Part shown: positions 30,763 through 40,191 of the stretch, piece by piece
Layout: each line of letters begins with the position of its first letter
Numbering within the stretch: the first letter of the stretch is position 1
Assembly (NCBI GenBank): GCA_964347975.1
Contig: CAYGAY010000018.1
Coordinates: 1 to 64,000, forward strand
DNA from: Bin87 sp964347975
GTDB taxonomy: Bacteria; Chloroflexota; Dehalococcoidia; Lucifugimonadales; UBA3495
Reading direction: 5' to 3'
Length of the DNA stretch: 64,000 nucleotides
Position numbers and translations under genes: made by a program
Notes under the pieces: model-generated
Told to the model about the DNA's origin: nothing
Database searches by the model: none
The model's input: only the letters and a program-made list of their open reading frames with translations

Positions 30763-33700
30763 GCGCAATGCCGGCCACTCCCCGGCTCGGCCGGCCCGGG
30801 ATGCGGCGCCCGCGCCGGCGGGAAGGCCGGATCCTGCGACGCATCCGGGCGTTCCGGCGCGAGCGGGAGGTCGCCAATTGGTCCGACCAGGAACTGCGAG
30901 CGGCCGTCAGCGGTCTGAGCGATGGACCCGGTTCCTCCCATCCCATATCCGAGGATACGCTGGTCCGCGTGTTCGCGGTGGTTGATGAGACCATCCGACG
31001 CCGCCTGGGTTTGTGGAAAGTCTTCGACCTGCCGGATGCCGACTACGAGCCAAGCATTGCAGACGCCCGCCGCAAGCTGGTCGCCACCGGTCGAGGTCGC
31101 TACCCGGGCGGCGATTTGCTTCTTCCAACCGAGTTTTACCGGGCGGCCCGCCGCCGGCAAACCGGCGACAACGAGGGACTGCGCTTTCACCCCACCGATC
31201 AGCAATTGCTGGCCGGCCTGCACCTGTGCCACGGCCGGGTCGTGGAAATGGCGGCCGGCGAGGGCAAGACCGTCGCTGCCGCCTTCCCGACGGCGCTGTA
31301 CGGCCTGTTGGGTCGCGCCGTCCACGTCGTCACCGCTAACGACTACCTGGCGGCCAGAGACTGCGAACTGCTGGCGCCGGTGTACCGAGCATTGGGGCTT
31401 ACCGTCGGATCAGTGCTGGAACACATGGCCGGACCCGAGCGCCGAGCGTCCTACGCTCACCGGGTCATCTACGGTACGTTGCGCGAGTTCGCCTTCGACT
31501 ACCTGCGGGACCGGATGGTTATGTCCCCGGAAGAGCAAATCCAGGGGCCGCGGGACGTCGCCATTATCGATGAAGCGGACCAGACGCTGCTGGATGAGGC
31601 GGTCACTCCCCTGGTCATCGCCGGGGCGCCTATCCTCAGCCGGCGTATGATTATTCGCGCCAACCGGGCGGTGCGGGAACTCGCGGTGGAGCAGGCCCGG
31701 TTGGCGGAGGAATGCCGGCGCAAGCTGGAACAACGCGTCGCAAGCGGCCAGGCTGATGACGCTTCGGCAATGCTGTTGGCCCGGGCGATGCTGGCCCAAC
31801 CCGACGCTGAAGAGACGCTTCGCCTGGCAGCTGCCCATCCACGCCTGCGGCGCCGGGCGCAGTCCTTCATCGATACTGATGGATCCGGCAAACCCCGCCC
31901 GGAGGTTGAAGCAGGTTTGTATTGCGCGGTGGATGCCGAAAGAGGCAGTTTGAGCCTGTTGCCCGAGGGCCTGGCGTTCCTGGAGGCTCGTCTGGGTGAT
32001 TTGTACGCCACCAATACCGACGACCTGAACCCAAGTTCGCGACGAGCCGCACAACGAGTCAATCTGGTTAACCAGGTGCATCAGCTGCTGCGGGCCCACC
32101 TGCTGCTGCGCCGCGGCGTCGAGTACGTGGTGGACGATGACCGGGTGGCCCTCGTGGACCGGGATACCGGCCGCCCCCGGCCCGACACTCACTACCAGGA
32201 TGGGCTGCATCCAGCGGTGGAAGCCAAAGAAGGCGTGACAATTCACCCCGACCGGCGAAACCTTGGGGAGATCAGCGTCCCGGGTTTCCTCCGTCGCTAC
32301 CGGAGCCTGGCCGGCCTGACCGGTACCGCTGAGGCGGCAACCGACGAATTTCGCCGTCTGTACGGCTTGAAAGTGGCCGTGGTTGCAGAAAGCCGCCACA
32401 CGCTTCGCCGGGATCTGCCCACTCGCATATACGTTGAATCCGCAGACCAGCTGAGCGCGGTCGTGGACGAGGTGCGCCACTGCCACCGGTCGGGACGCCC
32501 GGTCCTGGTGGCCGCAAGGACAGTGGCCCAGTCGGAGGTCATCAGTCAACGGCTAATTGATGCCGGGATCAAGCACCGTCTGCTCAATGCAGTCACCAAT
32601 TCGGAGGAAGCGGACATCGTTCGTCGGGCGGGACGGCCGGGCGCGGTCACCGTGGCGACCAACATGGCCGGTCGCGGTACCGATGTTGTTCTGCCCGGCG
32701 GCCTGGACCGGCGCCTGCTTAAACGTTTCGTCTCCATGCTGGAACAGATCATTGCCGCCGACCCGGACTGCGCGACGGTGGACGTTCGGGCCAATACCTC
32801 CGCCGAAGCCGACCTGCTGGCGCGATCAGTTGAGGCGAACCCATTGCTGTCCGTCCGGCGCGCCAACGGCGGCCAATTAACGATCCGTTTCAGCGCGGCG
32901 AAGCGGGCGCCGTCGCCAGCCGTCGCGCTCGAATTCGGACTGGGCTTCCACTTGGTCAGCGCCGAGTTCAACGACTCTCCTCGGGTTGCGCTTCAACTAC
33001 AGGGACGCAGCGGCCGGCAGGGCGCATTCGGCTCCACCCGGAGCTTGCTGGTGAGGTCGGATCGATGGCTGGCTGGCCTCGAGTACGGGGCCGCCACGGT
33101 GGATCAGGCCGGCCGCGTTTGCTGGGAAGGGCCGGAGCTGGAACGGCAGTTGCGGCGGCGGCGCGAGGAGGCTCAGCGAGAAGAAGCCGGCGCGCGTGCC
33201 CATTTGCTGGAATATGCCGCAGTGTTGGATAACCACGCAGATGCTTACTACAGGGTCCGGGAGGAGACCCTCGTCGCCCGGCCCGACCGCTTGGTCCAGT
33301 GGGCCGACGACGCGGCGCGGGCCGCAGCCGACGATCTTGCCCGCAAGCATTTCCCCGGGCTCGTCGGGGACGACTATGCTCGACGTTTCGGGTCTCTGGC
33401 GGCAGAATTGCGAGCCAGGTACGACATAGGCGCTGATCCGGCTCAGGGCCATCCCCTGGATGACCTGGGAAGCGCGTTGGCTGAATTATTGCAGCAACGG
33501 CTTGCGGAACTGCGGGGACAGCTGGGCGCGGCCAGGTTCAGCGAGTTGGCGCGATTGCTCCTTTTGCAAGTCGGCGATGAACTGTGGGAAAATCACCGGG
33601 CCAACTTGAGGAAAACGGCTGCCGCGTCCCGGTTGGAAGCGCGGACGCCGAAAACAGCCGTAGCCGAGTACATAATCGCCGCCGCCGATGCCTGGCAACG

Positions 33701-33842
33701 CTTCCGTAACGAAGTGTCCCATCGTTTCGTGCACCAAATATTGACATTTCCCATCACCGGTTTGACTGGCGCATTGGATAGCTGCCACACCCCGCCATCA
33801 CTATTGGCGGTGGATCCGCGGCTATCGGAGCTCGTGTCCTGA
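30759..33842 (+). CDS. divergent SecA-family ATPase (accessory SecA paralogue)
   Basis: The 1027-residue protein has the SecA core: FHPTDQQLLAGL (for RPFDVQLLGG), Walker A AAGEGKTVAA (K170), TANDYLAARD, YGTLREFAFDYLRDRM, DEAD-type IIDEADQTLLDEA (D271), SLAGLTGTAEAATDEFRRLY, TNMAGRGTDVVLPGG, and GLGFHLVSAEFNDSPRVALQ with LQGRSGRQGAFGSTRSLLVR. It lacks the C-terminal zinc-binding tail of housekeeping SecA and has a long C-terminal region and an enlarged substrate-clamp region. The start at 30759 (ATGA overlap, GAAGGG) is preferred over 30675. It would be an accessory export motor, probably for the neighbouring products. Confidence 0.9.
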   Translation: MSAMPATPRLGRPGMRRPRRREGRILRRIRAFRREREVANWSDQELRAAVSGLSDGPGSSHPISEDTLVRVFAVVDETIRRRLGLWKVFDLPDADYEPSIADARRKLVATGRGRYPGGDLLLPTEFYRAARRRQTGDNEGLRFHPTDQQLLAGLHLCHGRVVEMAAGEGKTVAAAFPTALYGLLGRAVHVVTANDYLAARDCELLAPVYRALGLTVGSVLEHMAGPERRASYAHRVIYGTLREFAFDYLRDRMVMSPEEQIQGPRDVAIIDEADQTLLDEAVTPLVIAGAPILSRRMIIRANRAVRELAVEQARLAEECRRKLEQRVASGQADDASAMLLARAMLAQPDAEETLRLAAAHPRLRRRAQSFIDTDGSGKPRPEVEAGLYCAVDAERGSLSLLPEGLAFLEARLGDLYATNTDDLNPSSRRAAQRVNLVNQVHQLLRAHLLLRRGVEYVVDDDRVALVDRDTGRPRPDTHYQDGLHPAVEAKEGVTIHPDRRNLGEISVPGFLRRYRSLAGLTGTAEAATDEFRRLYGLKVAVVAESRHTLRRDLPTRIYVESADQLSAVVDEVRHCHRSGRPVLVAARTVAQSEVISQRLIDAGIKHRLLNAVTNSEEADIVRRAGRPGAVTVATNMAGRGTDVVLPGGLDRRLLKRFVSMLEQIIAADPDCATVDVRANTSAEADLLARSVEANPLLSVRRANGGQLTIRFSAAKRAPSPAVALEFGLGFHLVSAEFNDSPRVALQLQGRSGRQGAFGSTRSLLVRSDRWLAGLEYGAATVDQAGRVCWEGPELERQLRRRREEAQREEAGARAHLLEYAAVLDNHADAYYRVREETLVARPDRLVQWADDAARAAADDLARKHFPGLVGDDYARRFGSLAAELRARYDIGADPAQGHPLDDLGSALAELLQQRLAELRGQLGAARFSELARLLLLQVGDELWENHRANLRKTAAASRLEARTPKTAVAEYIIAAADAWQRFRNEVSHRFVHQILTFPITGLTGALDSCHTPPSLLAVDPRLSELVS

Positions 33843-33885
33843 TCCCCGCCTTCTGACCCTTTCCCGCCCCAAGGAGTTGACCGAT

Positions 33886-34767
33886 ATGTCGCCACGAATC
33901 AGCCGATTGGCCCTGGCGATGTCCGCCGGCAGCGTGTTGGCCGGCGCGCCCTTGCTGGTTGCCTGCGGGCCTTCCTCCAGCGGCCCCTCCTACGACCAGT
34001 GGGCCGCCACCGACGGCGCTGCCGGCCGCATCAACCTGGACGACGTGCAACTGGCATTCCAGCAGTCCAGCAGCGCGACCGAGTTCGAACGCCGGGTTAA
34101 CGAGATCTATGAAGGCGACGGCATCATCCTGATCCGCGCCCGCCAGGATGGCGACCGTCTGACCCTGGAAGGTTGGGAAGACCTGGACGCCAACAACCAG
34201 ATCGACGACACGGCAGACGACCAGCTCTTTGCCATCATCAAAGAGGACGAACAGCACCAATTGCGGGGCTATCACGCCAATTCGTACCATCACAGCCACT
34301 TCGGCGCCGGCGACTTTCTCTTCACCTACCTGCTGATCAGCAGCCTGAACCGGGGTCCCTACTTCTACCAGACGATTCCCGACCGTGCGACCGACATCCG
34401 GCGGGACCGGACTTCGTATCGCGGCTCCAGTAGCTATGACACCCAGTTGAACCGCAACCGGCAGTACACCTCCCGGCAGCAAACCTTCGCCGGCTCCCGA
34501 TACCAGGAGGCGGGTCGGAGCGTCAGTTCCAGCCGTCAGACTTACCAGCAGACCCAGAGATCCTCCGGCTCCTTCCGCAACAGCGGCACACTTACCGGCA
34601 GCAGCCAGAGTTCGACCTTCAACCGCAGCGCGACCACGGGAGGCGGCACCAGATCGACCATATCCCGGAGCAGCAGCCTGGGAGGTTTCAGCGGCGGCGG
34701 CGGACGGGTTCATTTCCGCAGCCCTTCGGATGGCAACGGCGGAACACGTCCCGCCTGGCTGGCCTGA
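33886..34767 (+). CDS. Ser/Gly/Arg-rich lipoprotein in the SecA-paralogue locus
   Basis: AAGGAG lies 9 bases before the ATG at 33886. The N-terminus is a lipoprotein signal peptide: RISRLALAMSAGSVLAGAPL then LLVAC, with the lipobox Cys near residue 27. A folded region of about 100 residues follows (NLDDVQLAFQQSSSATEFER, EDLDANNQIDDTADDQLFAI), then one weak hydrophobic stretch and a 150-residue tail rich in Ser, Arg, Gln and Gly (TSRQQTFAGSRYQEAGRSVS, SSLGGFSGGGGRVHFRSPS). Gln-rich tail segments could be transglutaminase substrates of the protein encoded upstream (inference). It is a likely cargo of the locus. Confidence 0.85.
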   Translation: MSPRISRLALAMSAGSVLAGAPLLVACGPSSSGPSYDQWAATDGAAGRINLDDVQLAFQQSSSATEFERRVNEIYEGDGIILIRARQDGDRLTLEGWEDLDANNQIDDTADDQLFAIIKEDEQHQLRGYHANSYHHSHFGAGDFLFTYLLISSLNRGPYFYQTIPDRATDIRRDRTSYRGSSSYDTQLNRNRQYTSRQQTFAGSRYQEAGRSVSSSRQTYQQTQRSSGSFRNSGTLTGSSQSSTFNRSATTGGGTRSTISRSSSLGGFSGGGGRVHFRSPSDGNGGTRPAWLA

Positions 34768-35860
34768 GTCAATGGGGGCCTCCGACGCCGGCGGTCTCAC
34801 CGTATCAGCATGGAGTGACCAACTGCCGGCGGACACGACGCTGTACGTCGAATTGCCGGGCGAAACCCATCGCCTGACACTGCGCCAGTTGTTGGGCCGG
34901 CTGTTTCCCGAGGATGCCGGCGGGCAAGCCGAGGTTCATGCCCGGTTGGACCGAAACGCCAATCCCGACCTGCCGGCCTGTTACGCCGTGCTGCTTGCGC
35001 TGGTGGAACAGTGGCGGTTCGGTCTCTGCCGGCTGTCCCTCGCCACGGGGCGCGGTTGGGGCCGGCCGGCCCATCCTGACGACCCGGTGTCCGCCCATCT
35101 GCGACTGCCGCCGTTGTGTCGCCGGGTTGGCGGCTGCGGCGGCGCTGACCTGACGCTGACCATGCTGCCCGCCTATCGGCCACTGGAATGGGCGGCAATC
35201 CAGGGATACGCTGAGAACCGGCAACAACTTCTGGATTGGATGCAGTCGTGCGCGCTGCTCTACTTTGTGGACAAGCATGGCTGCGCTGTACCGCCGCCCG
35301 CCGACCCGTCCCTGTCCGAACCCTGCCGTCCGGCGGTGTCCGGTCTGTACCGGCGTCGCTGCCTGCGCCCGGCGGCAGACGGAAACCATTCCCAGGTGAC
35401 GGAGACGGGCCGCCGGCTGATCGGCGCATTGCTGGAGGAAACCGAGGCGTTGATCGACAGTTTCGATTTGTTCAAGGACGCCCGTTGGAACGAGGACGAA
35501 CGGGCGGCGGAGTTCGACAGCGGCCGCGGCGCCGACTTGCGGGTCGACGCTATCATCGCCGAGGGTCTGGACCCGGTTCGCTCCGTGTTCCTGCTGCGAC
35601 TCTACGACGGCAGCCTTGACCCTTTTGCCGACCAATGGCAGCGGTTAGTGGGCGACCCAGCGTTTTTTGACCGTCTCCTGGAGCCGGTGGTTAACCGCGA
35701 CATGCCCCCGCCCCCTGACGCGGTTCTCACGGCTATCATCGACGACGGCTATGTCTTGATGGACACCCGGGCGGCGGCGGCGGCAGACCGCCGGGCGCGG
35801 GCTGAAATTCAGCGTCGCCTGTTGGCGCAGGAGGAGGGTATCGAGGGCTATCTCACATGA
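34730..35860 (+). CDS. hypothetical protein, last gene of the SecA-paralogue locus
   Basis: The frame begins with ATG at 34730, overlapping the lipoprotein gene by 38 bases; a second ATG at 34772 comes just after that stop and is equally likely. The product is 376 or 362 residues, soluble, Leu/Arg/Asp-rich, with a ubiquitin-like-looking N-terminus (TTLYVELPGETHRLTLRQLL) that recalls the one in the transglutaminase-like protein. It has several Cys residues (RFGLCRL, PPLCRRVGGCGG, RRRCLRPA). I do not recognise a family. Position and overlap place it in the same operon. Confidence 0.65.
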   Translation: MATAEHVPPGWPESMGASDAGGLTVSAWSDQLPADTTLYVELPGETHRLTLRQLLGRLFPEDAGGQAEVHARLDRNANPDLPACYAVLLALVEQWRFGLCRLSLATGRGWGRPAHPDDPVSAHLRLPPLCRRVGGCGGADLTLTMLPAYRPLEWAAIQGYAENRQQLLDWMQSCALLYFVDKHGCAVPPPADPSLSEPCRPAVSGLYRRRCLRPAADGNHSQVTETGRRLIGALLEETEALIDSFDLFKDARWNEDERAAEFDSGRGADLRVDAIIAEGLDPVRSVFLLRLYDGSLDPFADQWQRLVGDPAFFDRLLEPVVNRDMPPPPDAVLTAIIDDGYVLMDTRAAAAADRRARAEIQRRLLAQEEGIEGYLT

Positions 35861-35935
35861 AATTACACACCTCTCACTCCGTCGAAAGCCGGAGTCCTGG
35901 CATCCAACCTATCTGATTTATGCGCGAAACTGCCG

Positions 35936-36241
35936 ACTTGGGTCACTGGATTCCCGCTTTCGCGGGAGTATCTGTGTTTGGCGTCAAGGGCTTTCAGGCG
36001 GTGACGGCATATTCCGCGTCCAAGGCGTACCTCGACGGGCCACGGCGTGCAGTTGCAGCAGCAGCTTGCGCATCACCGCTACCAAGGCCACTTTCCCCGA
36101 CTTGCCCCGGCGCCGCAGCCGCTGGGTCAGGGGTTCGCTGCGGCGCACCGCCGCCTGGTACTGCTCATCCAGCTGGGCAATCTCGTCGTTCAGCCAGTCC
36201 AGGCGCCGTGCGATGGAATCGGCATGAACCGGACGAACCAT
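35936..36241 (-). pseudogene. IS110-family transposase remnant (with a palindromic repeat at its edge)
   Basis: On the minus strand from 36241 to 35984 the frame reads RRLDWLNDEIAQLDEQYQAA and then GKSGKVALVAVMRKLLLQLH AVARRGTPW. The second part is the C-terminal end of IS110 transposases (KVALVACMRKLL...DGTPW), joined directly to the preceding helical part, so the central region is deleted. The catalytic DEDD domain is gone. At 35945-35970 lies GGATTCCCGCTTTCGCGGGA, a dispersed palindrome. Confidence 0.7.
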
Positions 36242-36259
36242 CGCTGGAAGGCGTCGGGG

Positions 36260-36428
36260 TCAAGCAATCCCCCTTGCCCAGGCCAAAGAGTTCCATGTCG
36301 GCGCCGGTCGGGCCGCCGCAGAGCATGGCGCAAAAGGCGATAACCGGAATGTCATGGAGGGAATGGCGGCGGGCGTTGGTTGCCCGCGGGTCCTCCAGAT
36401 CGGCAAATACGTCGGCTAACTCGGTCAT
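36260..36428 (-). pseudogene. ISAs1-family transposase remnant
   Basis: From ATG at 36428 the minus strand reads MTELADVFADLEDPRATNAR and RHSLHDIPVIAFCAMLCGGP, then GADMELFGLGK, the N-terminal domain of ISAs1 transposases (LEDPRxxNxRRHxLxDILxIAxCAxLCGG). Homology ends after about 56 residues, where the IS110 remnant begins. The element is therefore dead and the site is a nest of insertions. Confidence 0.75.
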
Positions 36429-36594
36429 GGTGTGTCTCCCCTTCCCTGCCGGATTAGCCAACATCATACCTAACACCGCAATTTTCATATGCGATTGCCC
36501 TGGGGGGCACCTGGAACTCGTGCGCCTCTGGTTTCGATTGCTGATTTCAGGGGGGATTGCAGGGCAATTTCGGGTCAGCAGCCGGCGGGCGAAC

Positions 36595-37608
36595 ATGCGC
36601 ATGTTCGCGTTCGATACGCTGGCGATATTATGCTGCTTCCTTCTTGGTTGTAGAGGAGAAGTCCCAGTGACGGCAACGCTGCCGCCGACGGCTGCGAAAG
36701 TTTCGCCTACAGCGACGTTGACAAAGACCACCGTTCCGCCGAACCAGGCCTTTAAGCCTCCTTTTTCCGCATCCCAACGCGGGGAATGGCGTGATGCCAT
36801 ATGGGCGGATATGGACAACTGGCGGAAGCTGGATTTGTTCAAGGATTACAAAAACCCATTGGGCTTTTCGCCGGTTGTTTTACCACCAGGCCCGTACGAT
36901 GATGAAGGCCCAATCGTCATCGGTATAGACTGTCCGGAGAAGTTGCAGCCAGTGAGTGAAATCATCAGGAAGCGACTGGCGGCAACGGGAATCCCATTAG
37001 AGATGGTAAAGTTCGAGCATATAGGACTTACGCGACTGGACGCGCTGGGATACAACCATCTGAAAATCTGCGGAGATCCGCACCCAGCCGGGTTCGGAGG
37101 GTACTTCCTCGAACCGCGTGATACCAACACGTTCTATGTGTACCTGCTCCACCCCTCGCAAGAAGCCGCCGAAGAGATGATGGATTTTCAGCTTACCGAC
37201 CGCTCCCGATGGTTTCAAGAGTGGACTATTCAACCATTACAGGGCCAGTACGCCCTAATACAACTCCAGAAATGGCACAACCGCTTCATCGGAGACTGGC
37301 GGAGGCAGTACTCCGCCGAAGAAACCTCGGAATACCTGGAATTGGTGGCCCTTCCTCGCCACTTTCATGGACATCCTGAAGAGGTCTTCTATGGAGATCC
37401 GCCTCCAACTATCACTGACGTAGAACGCTCTACCGGGTTGAACCGGATTGTGATCCAGATCAACCCGGATGCGGACGCGGCAGCAGCCAGGACGGCGTTG
37501 GATATACCGCTGGAGGCGGTGATAATCGAAGTGGGGCCGCCCTGCATCGACTACCGCCCCCCCACCCGGGAGCCGGACTGTGTACCCCGGGCTTATTCTT
37601 GCCGCTAG
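36595..37608 (+). CDS. predicted lipoprotein of unknown function
   Basis: The ATG at 36595 is chosen because it begins a lipoprotein signal, MRMFAFDTLAILCCFLLGC, with the lipobox Cys at residue 19; the open frame extends far upstream but through transposase remnants. The mature 318 residues start with a Thr/Pro-rich linker (PVTATLPPTAAKVSPTATLT) followed by a mixed alpha/beta domain with VVIGIDCPEKL-like and RIVIQINPDADAAAARTALD segments. No known motif is found. It stands alone, between IS remnants and a long intergenic stretch. Confidence 0.65.
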   Translation: MRMFAFDTLAILCCFLLGCRGEVPVTATLPPTAAKVSPTATLTKTTVPPNQAFKPPFSASQRGEWRDAIWADMDNWRKLDLFKDYKNPLGFSPVVLPPGPYDDEGPIVIGIDCPEKLQPVSEIIRKRLAATGIPLEMVKFEHIGLTRLDALGYNHLKICGDPHPAGFGGYFLEPRDTNTFYVYLLHPSQEAAEEMMDFQLTDRSRWFQEWTIQPLQGQYALIQLQKWHNRFIGDWRRQYSAEETSEYLELVALPRHFHGHPEEVFYGDPPPTITDVERSTGLNRIVIQINPDADAAAARTALDIPLEAVIIEVGPPCIDYRPPTREPDCVPRAYSCR

Positions 37609-38165
37609 TTGCTGGAACCGGAAACCGTTACGCTCGGGTATTGCGGTTGGGCCGTCACCACGATTAGGGCCAGCGCCCGATAAACAGTCGGTGCGCTGGC
37701 CCGGTCTTTCATCGGTTACAGCCGTCCGCTTTTCAGTCTTTCCGACTAATGTGCCCGCCCGCTACGGAGCGCCTCACTGCGCTACTCTGGGCGTATGGCG
37801 TTGTCAGTGCCAATCAACGGCTTGCCCGATGTGGTTGTTTCCCTGTCGGCGCCCTTCCCGGCATCGTTATACCGCTAAGGCTGCGCCAACAGGGCTTTTA
37901 CAGGGGAAATGCCAACTATGGTTCAGCGTTATCAGCGAAACCACTTCTAACCTCCTGCATTGACGACGGCGTTGCCATCGGGCTTCCGGCGGGTGGGAGT
38001 TCCCTGCACCCCCAGCACCTTGAATACATAGTATATTGTTCATCAATGCTTGTCAACACCCCGACGCCGGCAATTTTTGATGAATTTTATCAACCCTTGT
38101 CGTATCAGCCCGTCAATAGTCTAAACTGGCCCGCAAACGGCCAAAATCAGGGAGCGACCACCACC
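37609..38165. other. gene-free stretch with AT-rich promoter-like segment
   Basis: No gene can be supported in these 557 bases. The last 160 bases are AT-rich compared with the surroundings (for example ATACATAGTATATTG and GATGAATTTTATCAACCC). TTGTCG followed 17 bases later by TCTAAA near 38097-38125 could be a weak promoter for the SsuD-like gene. Confidence 0.35.
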
Positions 38166-39371
38166 ATGAGCGATGCCAGAGACAACGGAACCCGACCCAC
38201 CCCGGCGGCCCCGAGCGTGTACAGCGACGACGGCGTAACGATAATCGGCATGATTGGCGTGGTTCGGGAGGCGGAGGCCAACCGGGGCGCTACCCTCAGC
38301 CTGTTTGGCGGCGGCATCAACCCCGGCGCCGAGGTCCCGGCGGGCGTCGATCCCGATTACATCCTGGATTTCGCTCGCACCCACGAGGACGCCGGGTTTG
38401 ACCTGGTGCTGACCGGCTACTCGTCGTCCACTTCCGACGGGTTTGAGGTAGCCGGTTATGCTGCTGCCCACACGAAACGGCTGGGATACCTGATTGCTCA
38501 CCGCCCCGGTTTCGTCGCGCCCACGCTGGCCGCCCGCAAGGCCGCCACCCTGGATCAACTCACCCAGGGACGTATCGCTCTGCACATCATCACCGGCGGC
38601 AATGACGTGGAACAAAGGCAGGACGGCGACTGGCTTGATCATGACAGCCGCTACCGCCGCACCGATGAGTACCTTGAAGTGATGCGCCGCATCTGGACCG
38701 AGACTGACCCATTCAACCACGAAGGCGAGTTCTACCATCTGCAGGATGCCTACAGCCAGGCCCGCTGCCGTCAGCAGCCTCACGTCCCGCTGTTCTTTGG
38801 CGGCGCATCGGAAATGGCGCTGGCTGTGGCCAGCAAGCGGGCGGATCTGTTCGCGCTGTGGGGTGAACCCCGGGCTTCAATTGCCCAGCGCATTGCCGAT
38901 GTTCGTTCCCGAGTGGCCGCAGCCGGCCGGAACCCGGACGAAATGCGCTTCAGCCTGTCGGCCCGTCCTATCCTGGGCGACACCGAAGGCGAAGCGTGGG
39001 AGAGAGCCGAGGGCATCCTGGCTCGTGTGAGGCAGGCCACCGCCGGCCGCATCACCCCCGGCGTTCCCACGCGTCCCCAGTCCGAGGGAGCATGGCGTCT
39101 GCTGCGTTTCGCCGCCGAGGGCAACGTACACGACGAGCGGCTGTGGATGCCCATTGCCGCCGCCAGCGGGGCCTCGGGAAGCACAACCTGCCTGGTCGGT
39201 ACGCCGCAGCAGGTGGCCGATGCTCTCCTGGCGTACTATGACCTGGGCTGCTCGGCGTTCATCATACGCGGTTTCAATCCGCTGGCCGACGCCGCCGAGT
39301 ACGGACGCGAACTGATACCGCTGGTGCGGGAAGGGGTGGCGCAACGGCGCGGCGGCCAATCGGCTGAATAA
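38166..39371 (+). CDS. alkanesulfonate monooxygenase SsuD-like LLM flavin oxidoreductase
   Basis: The 401-residue protein matches the SsuD branch: DPDYILDFARTHEDAGFDLVLTGYSSSTSDGF, LIAHRPGFVAPTLAARKAATLDQLTQGRIALHIITGGNDVEQRQDGDW, YRRTDEYLEVMRRIWTE and PLFFGGASEMALAVASKRAD. SsuD uses reduced FMN and oxygen to release sulfite from sulfonates. The ATG at 38166 follows GGGAGCG; a longer frame upstream is not conserved. No sulfonate ABC transporter or flavin reductase gene lies nearby, so the substrate remains open. Confidence 0.88.
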   Translation: MSDARDNGTRPTPAAPSVYSDDGVTIIGMIGVVREAEANRGATLSLFGGGINPGAEVPAGVDPDYILDFARTHEDAGFDLVLTGYSSSTSDGFEVAGYAAAHTKRLGYLIAHRPGFVAPTLAARKAATLDQLTQGRIALHIITGGNDVEQRQDGDWLDHDSRYRRTDEYLEVMRRIWTETDPFNHEGEFYHLQDAYSQARCRQQPHVPLFFGGASEMALAVASKRADLFALWGEPRASIAQRIADVRSRVAAAGRNPDEMRFSLSARPILGDTEGEAWERAEGILARVRQATAGRITPGVPTRPQSEGAWRLLRFAAEGNVHDERLWMPIAAASGASGSTTCLVGTPQQVADALLAYYDLGCSAFIIRGFNPLADAAEYGRELIPLVREGVAQRRGGQSAE

Positions 39372-39452
39372 CCCCCGGCATTGGCTATCGCTAATCACGC
39401 CGCTTTTGTTATGATTTGCCCGTCGGAAAACCCGCTTCCCGGGGGCGCTGTG

Positions 39453-40142
39453 ATGCTGAACAAACCCGCAAATACCAAGTTGACGCCCTCGCCCCAAGCG
39501 GATGATCTCAGAATCTACTATCCTGACTCCGACGGCGAGCCTTTGGCGGAATCCGACTACCAGTTTTACCCCCTGACCGACTCGGTGCGCGCCCTACGTC
39601 GCCGCTACGCTCATCGGCGCGACGTGTACGTGGCCGGCAATATGCTGGTGTATTACCGGATGAACGACAACCAGGCCAGCGTGGCCCCGGACGTGTTTGT
39701 AGTGTTCGGAGTGGACGACCACCCGCGGCGTTCCTACATCATCTGGCGGGAAGGGAAAGGACCCGATTTCGTGATGGAAATTGCGTCGTCGGGTACGTAT
39801 GAGAACGACGCAGGGGCGAAGCGGGATTTGTATGCCCGGCTGGGAGTAACCGAATACTGGCGTTATGACCCGCTGGGGGAGTGTTTCACACCGCCGCTGA
39901 TGGGGGAGATGCTGGTCGAGGGAGAGTATCAGCCGATCCAGATAGAGACGGACACCGTCGGAATACTGCGTGGGTACAGCGCAACGCTGGGCTTAGACGT
40001 CTGCGTGCGCCCCGACGGGGAACTGCGTTTGCATGATCCCGTTGCCGGGGAGTGGCTGCGCAATCTGGACGAGGCAGAGGACCGCGTGCGCGAGTTGGAA
40101 GCCTTGTTGCGGCATCACGGCATCACTCCCGACGACCCTTGA
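39453..40142 (+). CDS. Uma2-family (PD-(D/E)XK-like) endonuclease domain protein, copy 1
   Basis: The 229-residue protein shows the Uma2 core: DVYVAGNMLVYYRMNDNQAS, VAPDVFVVFGVDD (active-site Asp), KGPDFVMEIASSGTYENDAG (Glu and following polar residues) and KRDLYARLGVTEYWRYDPLG. A short coiled tail ends it (DEAEDRVRELEALLRHHG). The ATG at 39453 is preferred, though GTG at 39450 is adjacent. Uma2 proteins are very abundant in cyanobacteria and Chloroflexota and their role is unknown. Two more are in this window (47200 and 60860). Confidence 0.85.
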   Translation: MLNKPANTKLTPSPQADDLRIYYPDSDGEPLAESDYQFYPLTDSVRALRRRYAHRRDVYVAGNMLVYYRMNDNQASVAPDVFVVFGVDDHPRRSYIIWREGKGPDFVMEIASSGTYENDAGAKRDLYARLGVTEYWRYDPLGECFTPPLMGEMLVEGEYQPIQIETDTVGILRGYSATLGLDVCVRPDGELRLHDPVAGEWLRNLDEAEDRVRELEALLRHHGITPDDP

Positions 40143-40191
40143 AATCGGCCGGCCCCGGTTGCCGATACCGCGCCCATTCGGAGGTCGCGAC

